Of a stretch of 35,446 nt of DNA, positions 23,470-31,874 are shown piece by piece. A model generated the notes under the pieces. The model made no database searches. It saw nothing but the letters and a program-made list of their open reading frames with translations, and was not told the DNA's origin. Where the stretch lies: IMG/VR virus record IMGVR_UViG_3300017922_000001, positions 1-35,446 of that record. One strand, written 5' to 3'. Within the stretch, counting starts at the first letter, position 1, and the number at the start of each line of letters is the position of its first letter. Origin of the DNA: a virus. A program made the translations under genes and the position numbers.

Positions 23470-23749
23470 GATCGTTAACGAGATACTTGAATATCTTAAT
23501 GGCCTGGACCAGTGCCGGGCCGTAAAGGTCCACGGTGGATATTATGGAAATAATGGCGAGCCGGACATCGATTGCGTATATCGAGGCCGGAGTTTAAAGA
23601 TAGAGGTTAAAGTGCCGGGCCAGGTACCGACAAGATTACAAACTAAGAGATTGGAGCAGTGGAAAGAAGTCGGAGCCGTCTCAATATGGGTAGATAACTT
23701 GAACGGTTTGAAATCAATATTGACTCAGATAGATGCCGGAGTGATTTAA
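23453..23749 (+). CDS. VRR-NUC family nuclease
   Basis: A 98-residue stand-alone VRR-NUC domain. The catalytic PD-(D/E)xK signature is visible as GEPDID (Asp38) and KIEVK (Glu51, Lys53), followed by a Q-x-x-x-L-x-x-W-x-x-x-G-A-x-x-x-W-V pattern as QTKRLEQWKEVGAVSIWV. Length is typical. Phage members cut branched or structured DNA; here it may resolve replication or recombination intermediates before packaging. GGAGG lies six bases before ATG, and it is the last gene of the early region. Confidence 0.88.
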   Translation: MNPETKIVNEILEYLNGLDQCRAVKVHGGYYGNNGEPDIDCVYRGRSLKIEVKVPGQVPTRLQTKRLEQWKEVGAVSIWVDNLNGLKSILTQIDAGVI

Positions 23750-23770
23750 AAGCAAGGTTTTAAGAGCAGG

Positions 23771-23856
23771 GGCCGACTAAAGATATATTGTGTAATGTCT
23801 CAGAATAAAATATAGTGATGAATATTTGTTCAAATGTTGTGTCGGCCTTTGCTTTT
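23771..23856 (+). terminator. Structured terminator / possible small RNA after the early genes
   Basis: GGCCGAC (23771-23777) pairs with GTCGGCC (23841-23847) across a 63-base loop, immediately followed by TTTGCTTTT. Upstream AAAAGCAAGG (around 23749-23758) can also pair with CCTTTGCTTTT with one bulge, giving a competing or extended stem. It ends the early region. The large ordered loop is unusual for a plain terminator and might be an RNA with its own role. Confidence 0.6.
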
Positions 23857-24282
23857 AGAAAAAAAACGTTATTTATGAAAGCGTTTTCCAGGGGGGTAAA
23901 AGGGGGTTGATTATTTATCATTATTCAAAGTCGATGATGGAGGCACTGGGGCAACCGGGCTTTCAGAGGCGAAAAAAAACGTTATTTATCAGCGGTATAT
24001 AGTAAATAAATAATGAATAACGAAAAAAGTAAAAGGGGTACCTCTGGAGGTGTTTTACCCTCCAAAAACGTTATTATCATTATTTATGGTATCTTAGATA
24101 CTGGTATCACTGTAACCTAATAAATAACGAACGATATTATTTCATTATTTATGGTAATTAGGCTATTCAGGACATAGAATATTTTACAAATACCTAAAAA
24201 GTCTCGCGACATCGACAGTCTTTTCAAACCACTCACACAAAACATTAAAATAATCCCTATATATAAGAGAGATTTTGCAGGT
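23857..24282. promoter_or_regulatory. Gene-free control region 2 with repeat array
   Basis: No credible gene. At least seven copies of the 10-base word NRTTATTTAY or its complement occur between about 23868 and 24165 (for example CGTTATTTAT twice, GATTATTTAT, CATTATTTAT twice, ATAAATAACG), in both orientations. Other elements are a palindromic GTATCTTAGATAC, an inverted copy of the block at 8945-8967 (24209-24231), and AATAATCCCTATATATAAG (24249-24267), which differs by one base from 9128-9146. It may be a replication origin or an operator array for switching from early to late transcription. Confidence 0.72.
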
Positions 24283-24311
24283 TTTACATGATGTGAGATA
24301 TAAGGTATAAT
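24283..24311 (+). promoter_or_regulatory. Late promoter before the packaging genes
   Basis: TTTACA-17 bases-TATAAT, near-consensus sigma-A. It lacks the TAACATATATGTTA dyad of the early promoters, so late genes are probably controlled differently, perhaps through the repeat array just upstream. It would drive ParB-like, radical SAM, terminase and head genes. Confidence 0.78.
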
Positions 24312-24358
24312 AAACAGCAAGAAGAAGTTTATCCGAAAATATAAAAAAAGAGGTATTT

Positions 24359-24934
24359 ATGGATATAGTATATAAAAAGATTAGCGACTTGGCCGAGTAC
24401 CCAAATAATCCACGGGTTAACGATGAGGCCGTAGAAAAAGTTAAAAGAAGTATTGAAGAGTTTGGATTTAAAGTACCGATGGTAGTAGATAGTAAAGGCG
24501 TTATAATAGCCGGACATACCAGGTTAAAAGCGTCAAAAGAACTTGGCCTGGATGAAGTACCTTGTATTATTGCAGATGATTTAACGGAGGCCCAGGCTAA
24601 AGCCTTTAGACTTGCAGATAATAAAACTAATGAGTTTGCAAGATGGGATTACGACATGTTATCTAAAGAGCTTAAAGATCTTAACATGGAAGATTTTAGT
24701 ATGAGCGATTTTGGATTTGTGGATTTCACTATTGACTTTGAGCCATTTGATGGAGACGGAGACGGCGGAGGCAGTCAGATTGGAAACGGCACGAAGTTAA
24801 GAATAGTTATCGGGGCTTGCATATTAGACCTCGAGGATATTCCAAGCGAAATATATATGAAAACTAAAGAACTTGACAAAGAGCACGTTCGCGAAGTCAT
24901 GACAGACTTATTGACGAAAGGAGAATTATTTTGA
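24359..24934 (+). CDS. ParB/Srx-fold protein (stand-alone)
   Basis: 191 residues. Residues 5-100 are ParB/Srx-like: ISDLAEYPNNPR, VKRSIEEFGFKVPMVV, IIAGHTRLKASKELG (box II, 51-55 AGHTR) and DDLTEAQAKAFRLADNKTNE. This form is usually the N-terminal half of phage ParB-DNA methylase fusions placed before the terminase. Here no methylase follows. Instead there is a Gly/Asp linker (about 137-148) and a small C-terminal domain (KLRIVIGACILDLEDIPSEI) I do not recognise. Possible activities in this fold are CTP/ATP hydrolysis, nucleotidyl or phosphoryl transfer, or nicking. The stop overlaps the radical SAM gene, so they are probably co-translated. Confidence 0.82.
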   Translation: MDIVYKKISDLAEYPNNPRVNDEAVEKVKRSIEEFGFKVPMVVDSKGVIIAGHTRLKASKELGLDEVPCIIADDLTEAQAKAFRLADNKTNEFARWDYDMLSKELKDLNMEDFSMSDFGFVDFTIDFEPFDGDGDGGGSQIGNGTKLRIVIGACILDLEDIPSEIYMKTKELDKEHVREVMTDLLTKGELF

Positions 24935-26163
24935 GATATTATTACCCTCAGTTTAAAAACTCAAAGACCAGATATTTAACTTTCACGGTAGTCAGTAAGG
25001 TTTTAAGATTATACGGCCATGAAATAGTAAACACTGAGAAAGAGGCCGACGCGATTTTATTCTCAGGATGTGACGTCCTTGACATTAAGGATTTAAGACG
25101 ACTCAGGAAAGAGACGAGTAAGCCCTTAATCTTTGGTGGAGCGTACTCATTTAACTATTGGAGCGCGAAACTTTACAGCGACGCTGTATGGGTAGGAGAA
25201 ATATTCGAGTTTGCTAAGCTCAAATCATTGGCCGAGATATACGACAGCAAGCACAGCTTTACCGGAGACGATGAGGAAGGCTTAACGGCCAGCACCTTAA
25301 TAGAATGGGATAAGGTACCGATAGCTCAGGTTACAAAAACACACTGTTATTATTGGGGAGGCGTTGGATGTAAAAATAAATGTAACTTTTGCTATACGAG
25401 TTGGACCCATAAACATATTGAGAATACGAGGCAGAATATTCGCCAGGCCCAGGAAATAGCAAAGAGAAATAAAATCCACTTAATGACAGTATCAAACGAA
25501 TACAGCTATGAGGATGGAAATAAGACTAAAGACGTCCTAATTAAAGATTTTATAAAAATGCCAATAAAAGCCAGTTTAGTAAGGTGTGGAATCGAGTTTG
25601 CAACGGAGGACGTTCGAAAAAAAATGAGTAAGCCTATCACTCGAGAAGACATTTCAAAACTCGTTCAAAAGATAAGTAAAGATAATATCATGGTTAGATT
25701 ATTTCACGTTACCGGATATGAGCCGTTAGAAGATTGGCATAGATATATAAAAGAGCTCGGAGATTTATTATTCAAATATCCAAATAAGCGCATGATTCAT
25801 CTAATGTTTAACAACCTACAATATCAAAACTATACGCCGTTATATGGAGAAAGGTTTAATATTAATCCAGATAACTATATTGATATAAAACAAACAAAGG
25901 CATGGTTTGATGAATTGAGACAGCAAACGCCACATGTATTAGTAGGAGCACCGAGCCCATTTCAACACGTAGTTTGCAGAATGGGAATAGAGTTAGCAAC
26001 GGACCAGGGGCAGGCTGAGTTCTTTTTTAATATGTTAAATCATAAAAAGGATTATACGAAACAGCAGGCATACGACGCACTCATGGAATCCAATGTTTTA
26101 CATACCGAGCGTAGAAAGCTAAATCTTAAAAATGGTAAAATAACTAAAGTTAACACGCTTTAA
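24931..26163 (+). CDS. Radical SAM enzyme with N-terminal B12-binding-like region
   Basis: 410 residues from a TTG start set eight bases after AAAGGAG and overlapping the upstream stop. The [4Fe-4S] motif is C147-KNK-C151-NF-C154, canonical CxxxCxxC. Upstream, residues 15-105 show a Rossmann-like pattern (VVSKVLRLYGHEIV, ADAILFSGCDV, KPLIFGGAYSF, DAVWVGE) as in cobalamin-binding radical SAM enzymes, though no DxHxxG is seen. Later parts (RCGIEFATEDVRKKMSKPIT, MVRLFHVTGYEPLEDWHRYI) fit the Elp3/B12 radical SAM barrel. Substrate unknown. Its place between ParB-like and TerS, where a DNA methylase often sits, suggests nucleic-acid modification as a hypothesis. Confidence 0.88.
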   Translation: MRYYYPQFKNSKTRYLTFTVVSKVLRLYGHEIVNTEKEADAILFSGCDVLDIKDLRRLRKETSKPLIFGGAYSFNYWSAKLYSDAVWVGEIFEFAKLKSLAEIYDSKHSFTGDDEEGLTASTLIEWDKVPIAQVTKTHCYYWGGVGCKNKCNFCYTSWTHKHIENTRQNIRQAQEIAKRNKIHLMTVSNEYSYEDGNKTKDVLIKDFIKMPIKASLVRCGIEFATEDVRKKMSKPITREDISKLVQKISKDNIMVRLFHVTGYEPLEDWHRYIKELGDLLFKYPNKRMIHLMFNNLQYQNYTPLYGERFNINPDNYIDIKQTKAWFDELRQQTPHVLVGAPSPFQHVVCRMGIELATDQGQAEFFFNMLNHKKDYTKQQAYDALMESNVLHTERRKLNLKNGKITKVNTL

Positions 26164-26189
26164 TCGTTTAGTTAAAAGGAGGTGTGAAT

Positions 26190-26582
26190 ATGGGAAAGAC
26201 CTATAGAAAGAAACCTAACGGGAAGAATGACACGGGCAGGCCGAAAGTTGAGATTAAAAAGGACCTATTTGAAAATCTATGTAAAATACAATGTACTAAA
26301 GAGGAAATTTGCGAAGTCATGGAAGTTGACGAGAAAACAATAACGAGATTTTGCAAAGAAGAATACGGAAAGCAGTTTAAAGAGGTTTGGAAAATAAAAA
26401 GCGCGCCAGGAAAGGCAAGCCTTAGGAGGTGGCAATTTAAAGTAGCTGAGGGAGGAAACTCGACAATGCTCGTTTGGCTCGGAAAGCAATATCTCGGACA
26501 GACAGATAAGCAAGACCTTAATCATGAGGGCACAGCTTTAAATATCAATATGAACTGGGTTGATTCAAATGACGGAGATTAA
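26190..26582 (+). CDS. Terminase small subunit
   Basis: About 130 residues; ATG 26190 is preferred over GTG 26184, which is too close to AAAGGAGG. The basic N-terminus is KTYRKKPNGKNDTGRPK. An HTH follows (FENLCKIQCTKEEICEVMEV, DEKTITRFCKEEYG) to recognise the packaging site. The C-terminal part (SLRRWQFKVAEGGNSTMLVWLGKQYLGQTDK) is typical of TerS in Firmicutes phages. It is followed by TerL with a 14-base overlap. Confidence 0.88.
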   Translation: MGKTYRKKPNGKNDTGRPKVEIKKDLFENLCKIQCTKEEICEVMEVDEKTITRFCKEEYGKQFKEVWKIKSAPGKASLRRWQFKVAEGGNSTMLVWLGKQYLGQTDKQDLNHEGTALNINMNWVDSNDGD

Positions 26583-27768
26583 CGTTAATATGCAAATGAA
26601 CAAAGTTTACAAAGAGGCTTTAATCAGCGACGCCAGGTATAAGGTTTTATACGGAGGCGCCGGAAGTGGAAAGTCAAAAGTCGTTGCTCAAAAAATAGTC
26701 TTAGACATGCTCAGCGATGGACGTTATAAAATATTATGCGTCAGGAAAACTAATAAAAGTATAAAGGAATCTGTATTCGCTGAGATTAAGGAGGTTATAT
26801 CGGAGAACGATCTTGACGCTTTCTTTAAAATAAATAAAACTAATATGAGCTTTACTTGCTTAAACGGGGCCAGGGTTATAACATCCGGCCTGGATGATGT
26901 CGAGAAACTAAAATCGATAAAAGGTATTAATAGGATTTGGGCCGAAGAGGCCAGTGAGATAAGCGAAAAGGATTTCAGACAGTTAAACCTCAGGATGAGA
27001 GGAAAGAATAAACTCGGCTATCAAATATATTTAACATTCAATCCGATATCAGAATTACACTGGTTAAAGAGGGTATTTGTGGATGTGGGTCTCGATGACA
27101 GTTACGTTTTGAAGACGACATACGAAGATAATGCTTTCTTGGATGAGGCTTATATTAAAACATTAATAGCTTTGAAAGAGCAGGATTACCAATATTATAA
27201 AATATATTGTCTCGGAGAATGGGGCAGTCTTGGAAACTTAGTTTACAGCAACTGGGAAAAAGCAGACCTCAGTAAAGAAGTTGAAAGATTTGATAATTTC
27301 TATAATGGTTTAGACTGGGGCTTTAGCTCAGACCCGACAGCATTTGTAAGAGCTCACTTGGACCAGGCCAGGAAGAAAATTTATATAGTTCAAGATTTTG
27401 CGCATAGGGAAACACATAACGAGGACATTGCAAAAGAGGTTAAAGACATAATCGGGCGCGAAATAGTTACATGCGACAGCTCGGAGCCTCGAAGTATTGC
27501 CGAGGTGTGCAAATATGGCGTTAATGCTATTGGAGCTAAAAAAGGCAAAGGCAGTATAGAGCACGGGATTAAATGGTTACAGAAATACAGAATTATAGTC
27601 GATGAAAATTGCGTCGATACTATAAATGAGTTATCAACTTATAAATATAGAGAAGATAAAGACGGGAACGTATTACCAAAGCCATTGGACAAAAACAATC
27701 ACATTATGGACGCTTTAAGATACGCATTTGAAGAAGAAATGGTGGACTCAGGCCAGTGGGGTTGGTAG
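26569..27768 (+). CDS. Terminase large subunit
   Basis: About 399 residues from ATG 26569; a TTG nine bases earlier is possible. The ATPase has Walker A GGAGSGKS (29-36) and Walker B-like IWAEEAS, with the motor motif LTFNP. The RNase-H-like nuclease shows LDWGFSSDPTA, VTCDSSEPRS and HIMDALRYAFEE. It fits the PBSX/SPP1-type terminase group, which packages by a headful mechanism. Together with the circular map this supports circularly permuted virion DNA. Confidence 0.93.
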   Translation: MTEINVNMQMNKVYKEALISDARYKVLYGGAGSGKSKVVAQKIVLDMLSDGRYKILCVRKTNKSIKESVFAEIKEVISENDLDAFFKINKTNMSFTCLNGARVITSGLDDVEKLKSIKGINRIWAEEASEISEKDFRQLNLRMRGKNKLGYQIYLTFNPISELHWLKRVFVDVGLDDSYVLKTTYEDNAFLDEAYIKTLIALKEQDYQYYKIYCLGEWGSLGNLVYSNWEKADLSKEVERFDNFYNGLDWGFSSDPTAFVRAHLDQARKKIYIVQDFAHRETHNEDIAKEVKDIIGREIVTCDSSEPRSIAEVCKYGVNAIGAKKGKGSIEHGIKWLQKYRIIVDENCVDTINELSTYKYREDKDGNVLPKPLDKNNHIMDALRYAFEEEMVDSGQWGW

Positions 27769-27781
27769 AAAGGAGAATTAA

Positions 27782-29104
27782 ATGGATATAAACAAGCGCA
27801 TAGAGTCAAGGCAGAAAAGCGAAAGGTTTAAGTATTTTATTTACGGAGAAAATTACTATGTAGCAAGAAATGATTTAATCAAGAATAGAGCTAAAAAGGT
27901 ATATATAGAGGGCGTAGGTCCAGTTGAAAATCCGTTCCAGGCCAATTATAAGAGCGCGTCGGCTATATTAAAAAAGATTATAGACCAAAAAGTAACATAT
28001 CTACTCGGTAACGGTGTGGTATTCAAAGACGACAACACGAAAGACGGTATAGATGATTATTTTGAATACACATTCGATGATTTTATGGAAGAGCTCGGGA
28101 TTGAAACGAGTAAAAAATCTGAGGCCTGGGCCTATGCTTATAAAGAAGATGGGATTTTAAGGTTTACCATGATTCCGGCCGAGCAACTTTGTCCCATATA
28201 TGATGAGCGTGGACGACTTGATAAAATGGTTAGGCAATTCATATTAGATGATACGACAGTAAGATTGGTATTTGACAAAAATACAGTATCGAGATTTGAA
28301 AAGAAGAGCGACGAAAAAGAGTACGAGCGTATTGGCGTATATGGGCATTATACTAAAGCCAACTATTTTAACGGCAAAATGATGAGCGAAGAAGAGCACG
28401 GATTTGGAGAAGTGCCGTTCATCCCTCTATACAACAACCGAGAGCAAGTCAGCGACCTATACCGAGTTAAAGAGGATATTGACATTTATGATGTGATAAA
28501 GTCAGATTTTGCAAACAACGTCGATGATTTTCAAGAGGCCTTTATAACCTTTAAAGGATATACCGGAGATTTAAAACACGCAGAAAAAATATTGCGTCAG
28601 ATACGCCAAGCTAAAACATTGCCGATTTCAAAGGACGGAGAAGTCGATATTAAGCAGCTTGAAATCCCGACTAATGCGAGAGAAACTCTATTAAAGATAT
28701 TAAAAAAAGATATATACGAAAATTCAATGTCGGTAGATATTACGGAATTATCCGGAGGCAGTATCACGAATGTAGTTGTTCAAGCTATGTTTGCCGACCT
28801 GGATTTAAAGGCCGACCAATTTGAGAATCAGGTAGTTAAATTCATATATAAACTCATAAGTTTTATAAATAAAGTTGACGGCAAGGGCTTTGACCCTGAG
28901 ATAGAATTGAGTCGTAGTTTAATTATAAATAGAAAAGAAGAATCGGAAACTATTCTAAAAATGCAAGGGCCAGTATCACAGAAAACAATCCGAGAGCTAT
29001 TGCCATATAATATTGACGAAGAGCAAGAGCAGGAAAGACTTAAAGAAGAGGCCGGAGACGTAGTTTTAAACTCTAAAATAAACTCAGATAATGTCGACGA
29101 ATAG
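27782..29104 (+). CDS. Portal protein (SPP1 gp6-like)
   Basis: 440 residues. SPP1 gp6-type pattern: YYVARNDLIKNR near the start, KIIDQKVTYLLGNGV, AEQLCPIYDERGRLDKMVRQ, GEVPFIPLYNNREQVSDLYRVK and IDIYDVIKSDFANNVDDFQE. The C-terminal acidic tail is normal. It forms the dodecameric DNA gate at one capsid vertex and works with TerL. AAAGGAG precedes the ATG. Confidence 0.92.
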   Translation: MDINKRIESRQKSERFKYFIYGENYYVARNDLIKNRAKKVYIEGVGPVENPFQANYKSASAILKKIIDQKVTYLLGNGVVFKDDNTKDGIDDYFEYTFDDFMEELGIETSKKSEAWAYAYKEDGILRFTMIPAEQLCPIYDERGRLDKMVRQFILDDTTVRLVFDKNTVSRFEKKSDEKEYERIGVYGHYTKANYFNGKMMSEEEHGFGEVPFIPLYNNREQVSDLYRVKEDIDIYDVIKSDFANNVDDFQEAFITFKGYTGDLKHAEKILRQIRQAKTLPISKDGEVDIKQLEIPTNARETLLKILKKDIYENSMSVDITELSGGSITNVVVQAMFADLDLKADQFENQVVKFIYKLISFINKVDGKGFDPEIELSRSLIINRKEESETILKMQGPVSQKTIRELLPYNIDEEQEQERLKEEAGDVVLNSKINSDNVDE

Positions 29105-29115
29105 GAGGCGTTTAA

Positions 29116-29946
29116 ATGATTATAAAACACGCCCAAGCCGAGCAGGAAACGAGAGCTCTTGAAAGGGCTTATATTAAAAAGGTTGAAAAAGCCTATCAGG
29201 CCAGTTTGGACGAAATCGAGAGAAAGCTTGAAAGGTATTATTCAAAGTTTGGCGTCGAAGGATCCTTGACTCAGGAAAGTATGGCGAAAATGACGACCTA
29301 CCACAAGCGCCGAGTGACAAGACTCGAGAGCATGAGGTTAACAATCGGAGACGAGTTGAATTCTTTAAATAGAGGAAAACCTCAACAGATGAGGTCCTTT
29401 CTAACGGATGTGTATAATACGAACTTTCTATTAACGGCTAAAAACATCGATACTTTTACAAATATGAATACGTCTTTTAGTTTGCCAAGTAGGCAAGTTA
29501 TTTATAATTCGACGATAAGGCCAATGACTAAAATAGCTCTGGAGGATAATTCCCGAGCTATTAAAATGGCTATAAGGCGAGATTTAACTCGGGGCGTAGT
29601 TCAGGGCTCATCTATTCAAGAGACGGCCAAAAATATAGAGAAGTCTCTTAAAGATAATGCTAACAGTGCTATACAGATAGCACGGACCGAAACGACCGGG
29701 ATTAAAGGCATGGCCCGTGTGGATGTTCAAGCCGAGGCCCGAGATAAGTACGGCATAGAGCTTAAAAAGGTTTGGAGCGCGTCACCTTGGGGCAATACTC
29801 GAGAATCCCACGCCAACCTGGACGGCACAGCTATTGAAGTTGAAGAGGTTTTTAGCAACGGTTTAATGTACCCAGGCGACCAAAACGGAGAGGCAAGCGA
29901 AGTAGTTAATTGTAGGTGTACTTTATATACGGAGATTATTGACTAA
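29116..29946 (+). CDS. Minor head protein (SPP1 gp7-like head morphogenesis)
   Basis: 276 residues. The C-terminal part has the Mu gpF/SPP1 gp7 signature: ARTETTGIKGMARVDVQAEA, KVWSASPWGNTRESHANLDG, MYPGDQNGEASEVVNCRC. The N-terminal half is helical. These proteins sit inside the capsid near the portal and affect DNA ejection. TAGGAGGCG precedes the ATG. Confidence 0.9.
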   Translation: MIIKHAQAEQETRALERAYIKKVEKAYQASLDEIERKLERYYSKFGVEGSLTQESMAKMTTYHKRRVTRLESMRLTIGDELNSLNRGKPQQMRSFLTDVYNTNFLLTAKNIDTFTNMNTSFSLPSRQVIYNSTIRPMTKIALEDNSRAIKMAIRRDLTRGVVQGSSIQETAKNIEKSLKDNANSAIQIARTETTGIKGMARVDVQAEARDKYGIELKKVWSASPWGNTRESHANLDGTAIEVEEVFSNGLMYPGDQNGEASEVVNCRCTLYTEIID

Positions 29947-29950
29947 ATAT

Positions 29951-29979
29951 TTGATATTATTCGTATTTTATAGTAAAAT
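29951..29979 (+). promoter_or_regulatory. Possible promoter before scaffold and coat genes
   Basis: TTGATA-17 bases-TAAAAT in the 111-base gap upstream of the scaffold gene. Both boxes have one or two deviations. A separate promoter for the highly expressed scaffold and coat genes would make sense. No other element is seen in the gap except AAGGAGG for the next gene. Confidence 0.45.
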
Positions 29980-30057
29980 AAAGCAAAGTCAGTTGGAGAA
30001 CTATAAACTCAAATCCAATCAGAGTAACACTCTATAAAAGTTAAGGAGGATTAATCA

Positions 30058-30654
30058 GTGGAATTTTTAAAAGATATCATAAAGGAATATGTGGAAGACG
30101 AGAAAAAGGTTGACGAAGTTGTAGACAAAATCAATAAAAAGGCGCCGGAATATTACGTACCAAAGGCAAAGTTTAATGATTTGACAGAAGAGCATAAGTT
30201 AACCAAACAGCAACTTGACGAGCAAAAGAAAACAGTCGAGGAATTGGGAAAGAAAGCCGAGAGTCTTGAAGAGTATGAGAGTCAATTAGAAGAATTGAGA
30301 AAAAAGAATAAAGAGATTGAAGAAAAGACGGCCGAGGATATTAAGAAGATATCCACAAAAACTCAGATGAAAGAGTTATTGTTTGGAAAAGCCCACCAGG
30401 ACGCAATCGATTTATTAGTTGACAGATATTCTGAGAGTGCCGAGCTTGGAGACGATAAAACTTTAAAGAACGCCGAGGATTTACTTAAAAAGATGAAAGA
30501 GGAAAAATCAGGCCTATTCATCGAGACTAAAGAAAATAGCAAAGATAAGGACGAACATAAAAACAAAGGTGGAGAAAAGAGCCCGGCTGAAATGGACGAA
30601 TCGGAATATGCCCAATACTTCAATGAGAGAGAAAGTAAACGAGTGGATTTATAA
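30058..30654 (+). CDS. Capsid scaffolding protein (DUF4355/Gp20-like)
   Basis: 198 residues from a GTG after AAGGAGGATTAATCA. Long charged coiled coil (EEHKLTKQQLDEQKKTVEEL, EEYESQLEELRKKNKEIEEK), then a compact helical C-terminus. This composition and the position directly before the coat gene are those of phage scaffolds, which guide coat assembly and then leave. Confidence 0.85.
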   Translation: MEFLKDIIKEYVEDEKKVDEVVDKINKKAPEYYVPKAKFNDLTEEHKLTKQQLDEQKKTVEELGKKAESLEEYESQLEELRKKNKEIEEKTAEDIKKISTKTQMKELLFGKAHQDAIDLLVDRYSESAELGDDKTLKNAEDLLKKMKEEKSGLFIETKENSKDKDEHKNKGGEKSPAEMDESEYAQYFNERESKRVDL

Positions 30655-30673
30655 TATAAAGGAGATGGAATAA

Positions 30674-31813
30674 ATGCCAAACGAATATTTGACGTTAGAC
30701 CAGATAGCAAAAGAAAGTTTAATGAGGCTGAGAAATAATCTCGTATTCGCTAACTTAGTGCATAGAGATTACAGCGATGAATACGCGTCCTATGGAGATA
30801 AAATCCAGGTTAAAAAGCCGGCAACTTTTGAGGCAAAGGATTTTGTGGCCGATGGTAGCACAAGTAAGCAGGACATAAAAGAGGGCAAGGTTGATGTTTA
30901 CCTGAACAAAATTGCAGATATCACAGTAGAGGTATCAGCTAAGGAATTGACTTTAAATATCCAGGACTTTGGAGCTCAGGTTGCAGAAGGAGCAATGCAG
31001 GCCATAGCTCAAAAAGTTGACGCAGATTTAGCAAATCAGTATAAAACTATTCCGTATTATGCAGGAGACGCAGGCACCGAGCCGGCAACTTTATCGGACC
31101 TTGCAAATGCGAGAAAGACTTTAAATAAAAATAAAGCGCCGATGATGAATAGAAGATTAGTATTGAGCCCGGACGCAGAAAGTAATTTACTGGTACTTGA
31201 CTCAGTGGTTAATGCTGAAAAATCAGGAACTACTCAGGCATTAAGAGAGGCAAGTTTAGGTAAATTGATGGGATTCAACACTTTTATGAGTCAGAATATT
31301 GTATCTCATACAAAGGGAACTTTAGCAGTATCAGGAACAGATGACATCGTAGTTAATGCTGAGGTTGCAGTTGGAGCCAGTGAGATTGTACTTGGAACAT
31401 CCAGCACAGATACTTTAACTGGAACGGTTTTAGTTGGAGATATCTTAAACATCGACGGAAATAAATATGTAGCGACAAAAGAGGCAACAGCGAATGCCGA
31501 CGCAACTTTAACTGTCAAGATAGCACCGGCAACAGAAGTTGTATTGCCGGCCGACACAGTTGTAACTATAAGCGCGTCAAATGTAGGAAACTTAGCATTC
31601 CACAGAAACGCGTTCGCATTAGTAAATAGACCTATGGCATTGCCAATGGGAGGCGCTGAGGGCGCAGTTGCAAACTTTGAGGGATTGAGTATAAGAGTAA
31701 CAAGAGATTATACAATGTCCAGTAAATCTAATGAGATATCCTTTGATATTTTATATGGAATCAAAACTCTTGAAGAAAAACTTGCTACAAGAGCATGGGG
31801 AACTTCGGGATAA
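30674..31813 (+). CDS. Major capsid protein (P22 coat-like)
   Basis: 379 residues. The N-terminus MPNEYLTLDQIAKESLMRLR, 'LVHRDYSDEYASYGDKIQVKKP' strands and RLVLSPDAESNLL resemble the P22-type coat family (HK97 fold). An inserted beta-rich segment at about 215-300 (TDDIVVNAEVAVGASEIVLG, GDILNIDGNKYVATKEATAN) is probably an accessory Ig-like or I-domain. The C-terminal part (LALVNRPMALPMGG-like, FEGLSIRVTRDYTM) is typical. It is followed by a clear terminator hairpin. Confidence 0.88.
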   Translation: MPNEYLTLDQIAKESLMRLRNNLVFANLVHRDYSDEYASYGDKIQVKKPATFEAKDFVADGSTSKQDIKEGKVDVYLNKIADITVEVSAKELTLNIQDFGAQVAEGAMQAIAQKVDADLANQYKTIPYYAGDAGTEPATLSDLANARKTLNKNKAPMMNRRLVLSPDAESNLLVLDSVVNAEKSGTTQALREASLGKLMGFNTFMSQNIVSHTKGTLAVSGTDDIVVNAEVAVGASEIVLGTSSTDTLTGTVLVGDILNIDGNKYVATKEATANADATLTVKIAPATEVVLPADTVVTISASNVGNLAFHRNAFALVNRPMALPMGGAEGAVANFEGLSIRVTRDYTMSSKSNEISFDILYGIKTLEEKLATRAWGTSG

Positions 31814-31822
31814 TAAAAATAT

Positions 31823-31857
31823 AGAGGTAGTTTTCTACCTCTTTTATTCTTTTTTAT
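31823..31857 (+). terminator. Terminator after the major capsid gene
   Basis: AGAGGTAG-TTTT-CTACCTCT, eight perfect base pairs with a 4-base loop, followed by TTTATTCTTTTTT. It probably lowers transcription of the tail genes relative to coat. No promoter is obvious right after it, so it must be leaky. Confidence 0.9.
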
Positions 31858-31874
31858 AAAAGGAGGATGAGCAA

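Noticed and set aside
24117-24320. Reverse-strand open frame of 67 codons in control region 2
   Set aside because: It covers the late promoter and repeat words, has no ribosome site, and its product looks like AT-rich noise.
26184-26192. GTG 26184 as TerS start
   Set aside because: It is one base from AAAGGAGG; ATG 26190 has normal spacing.
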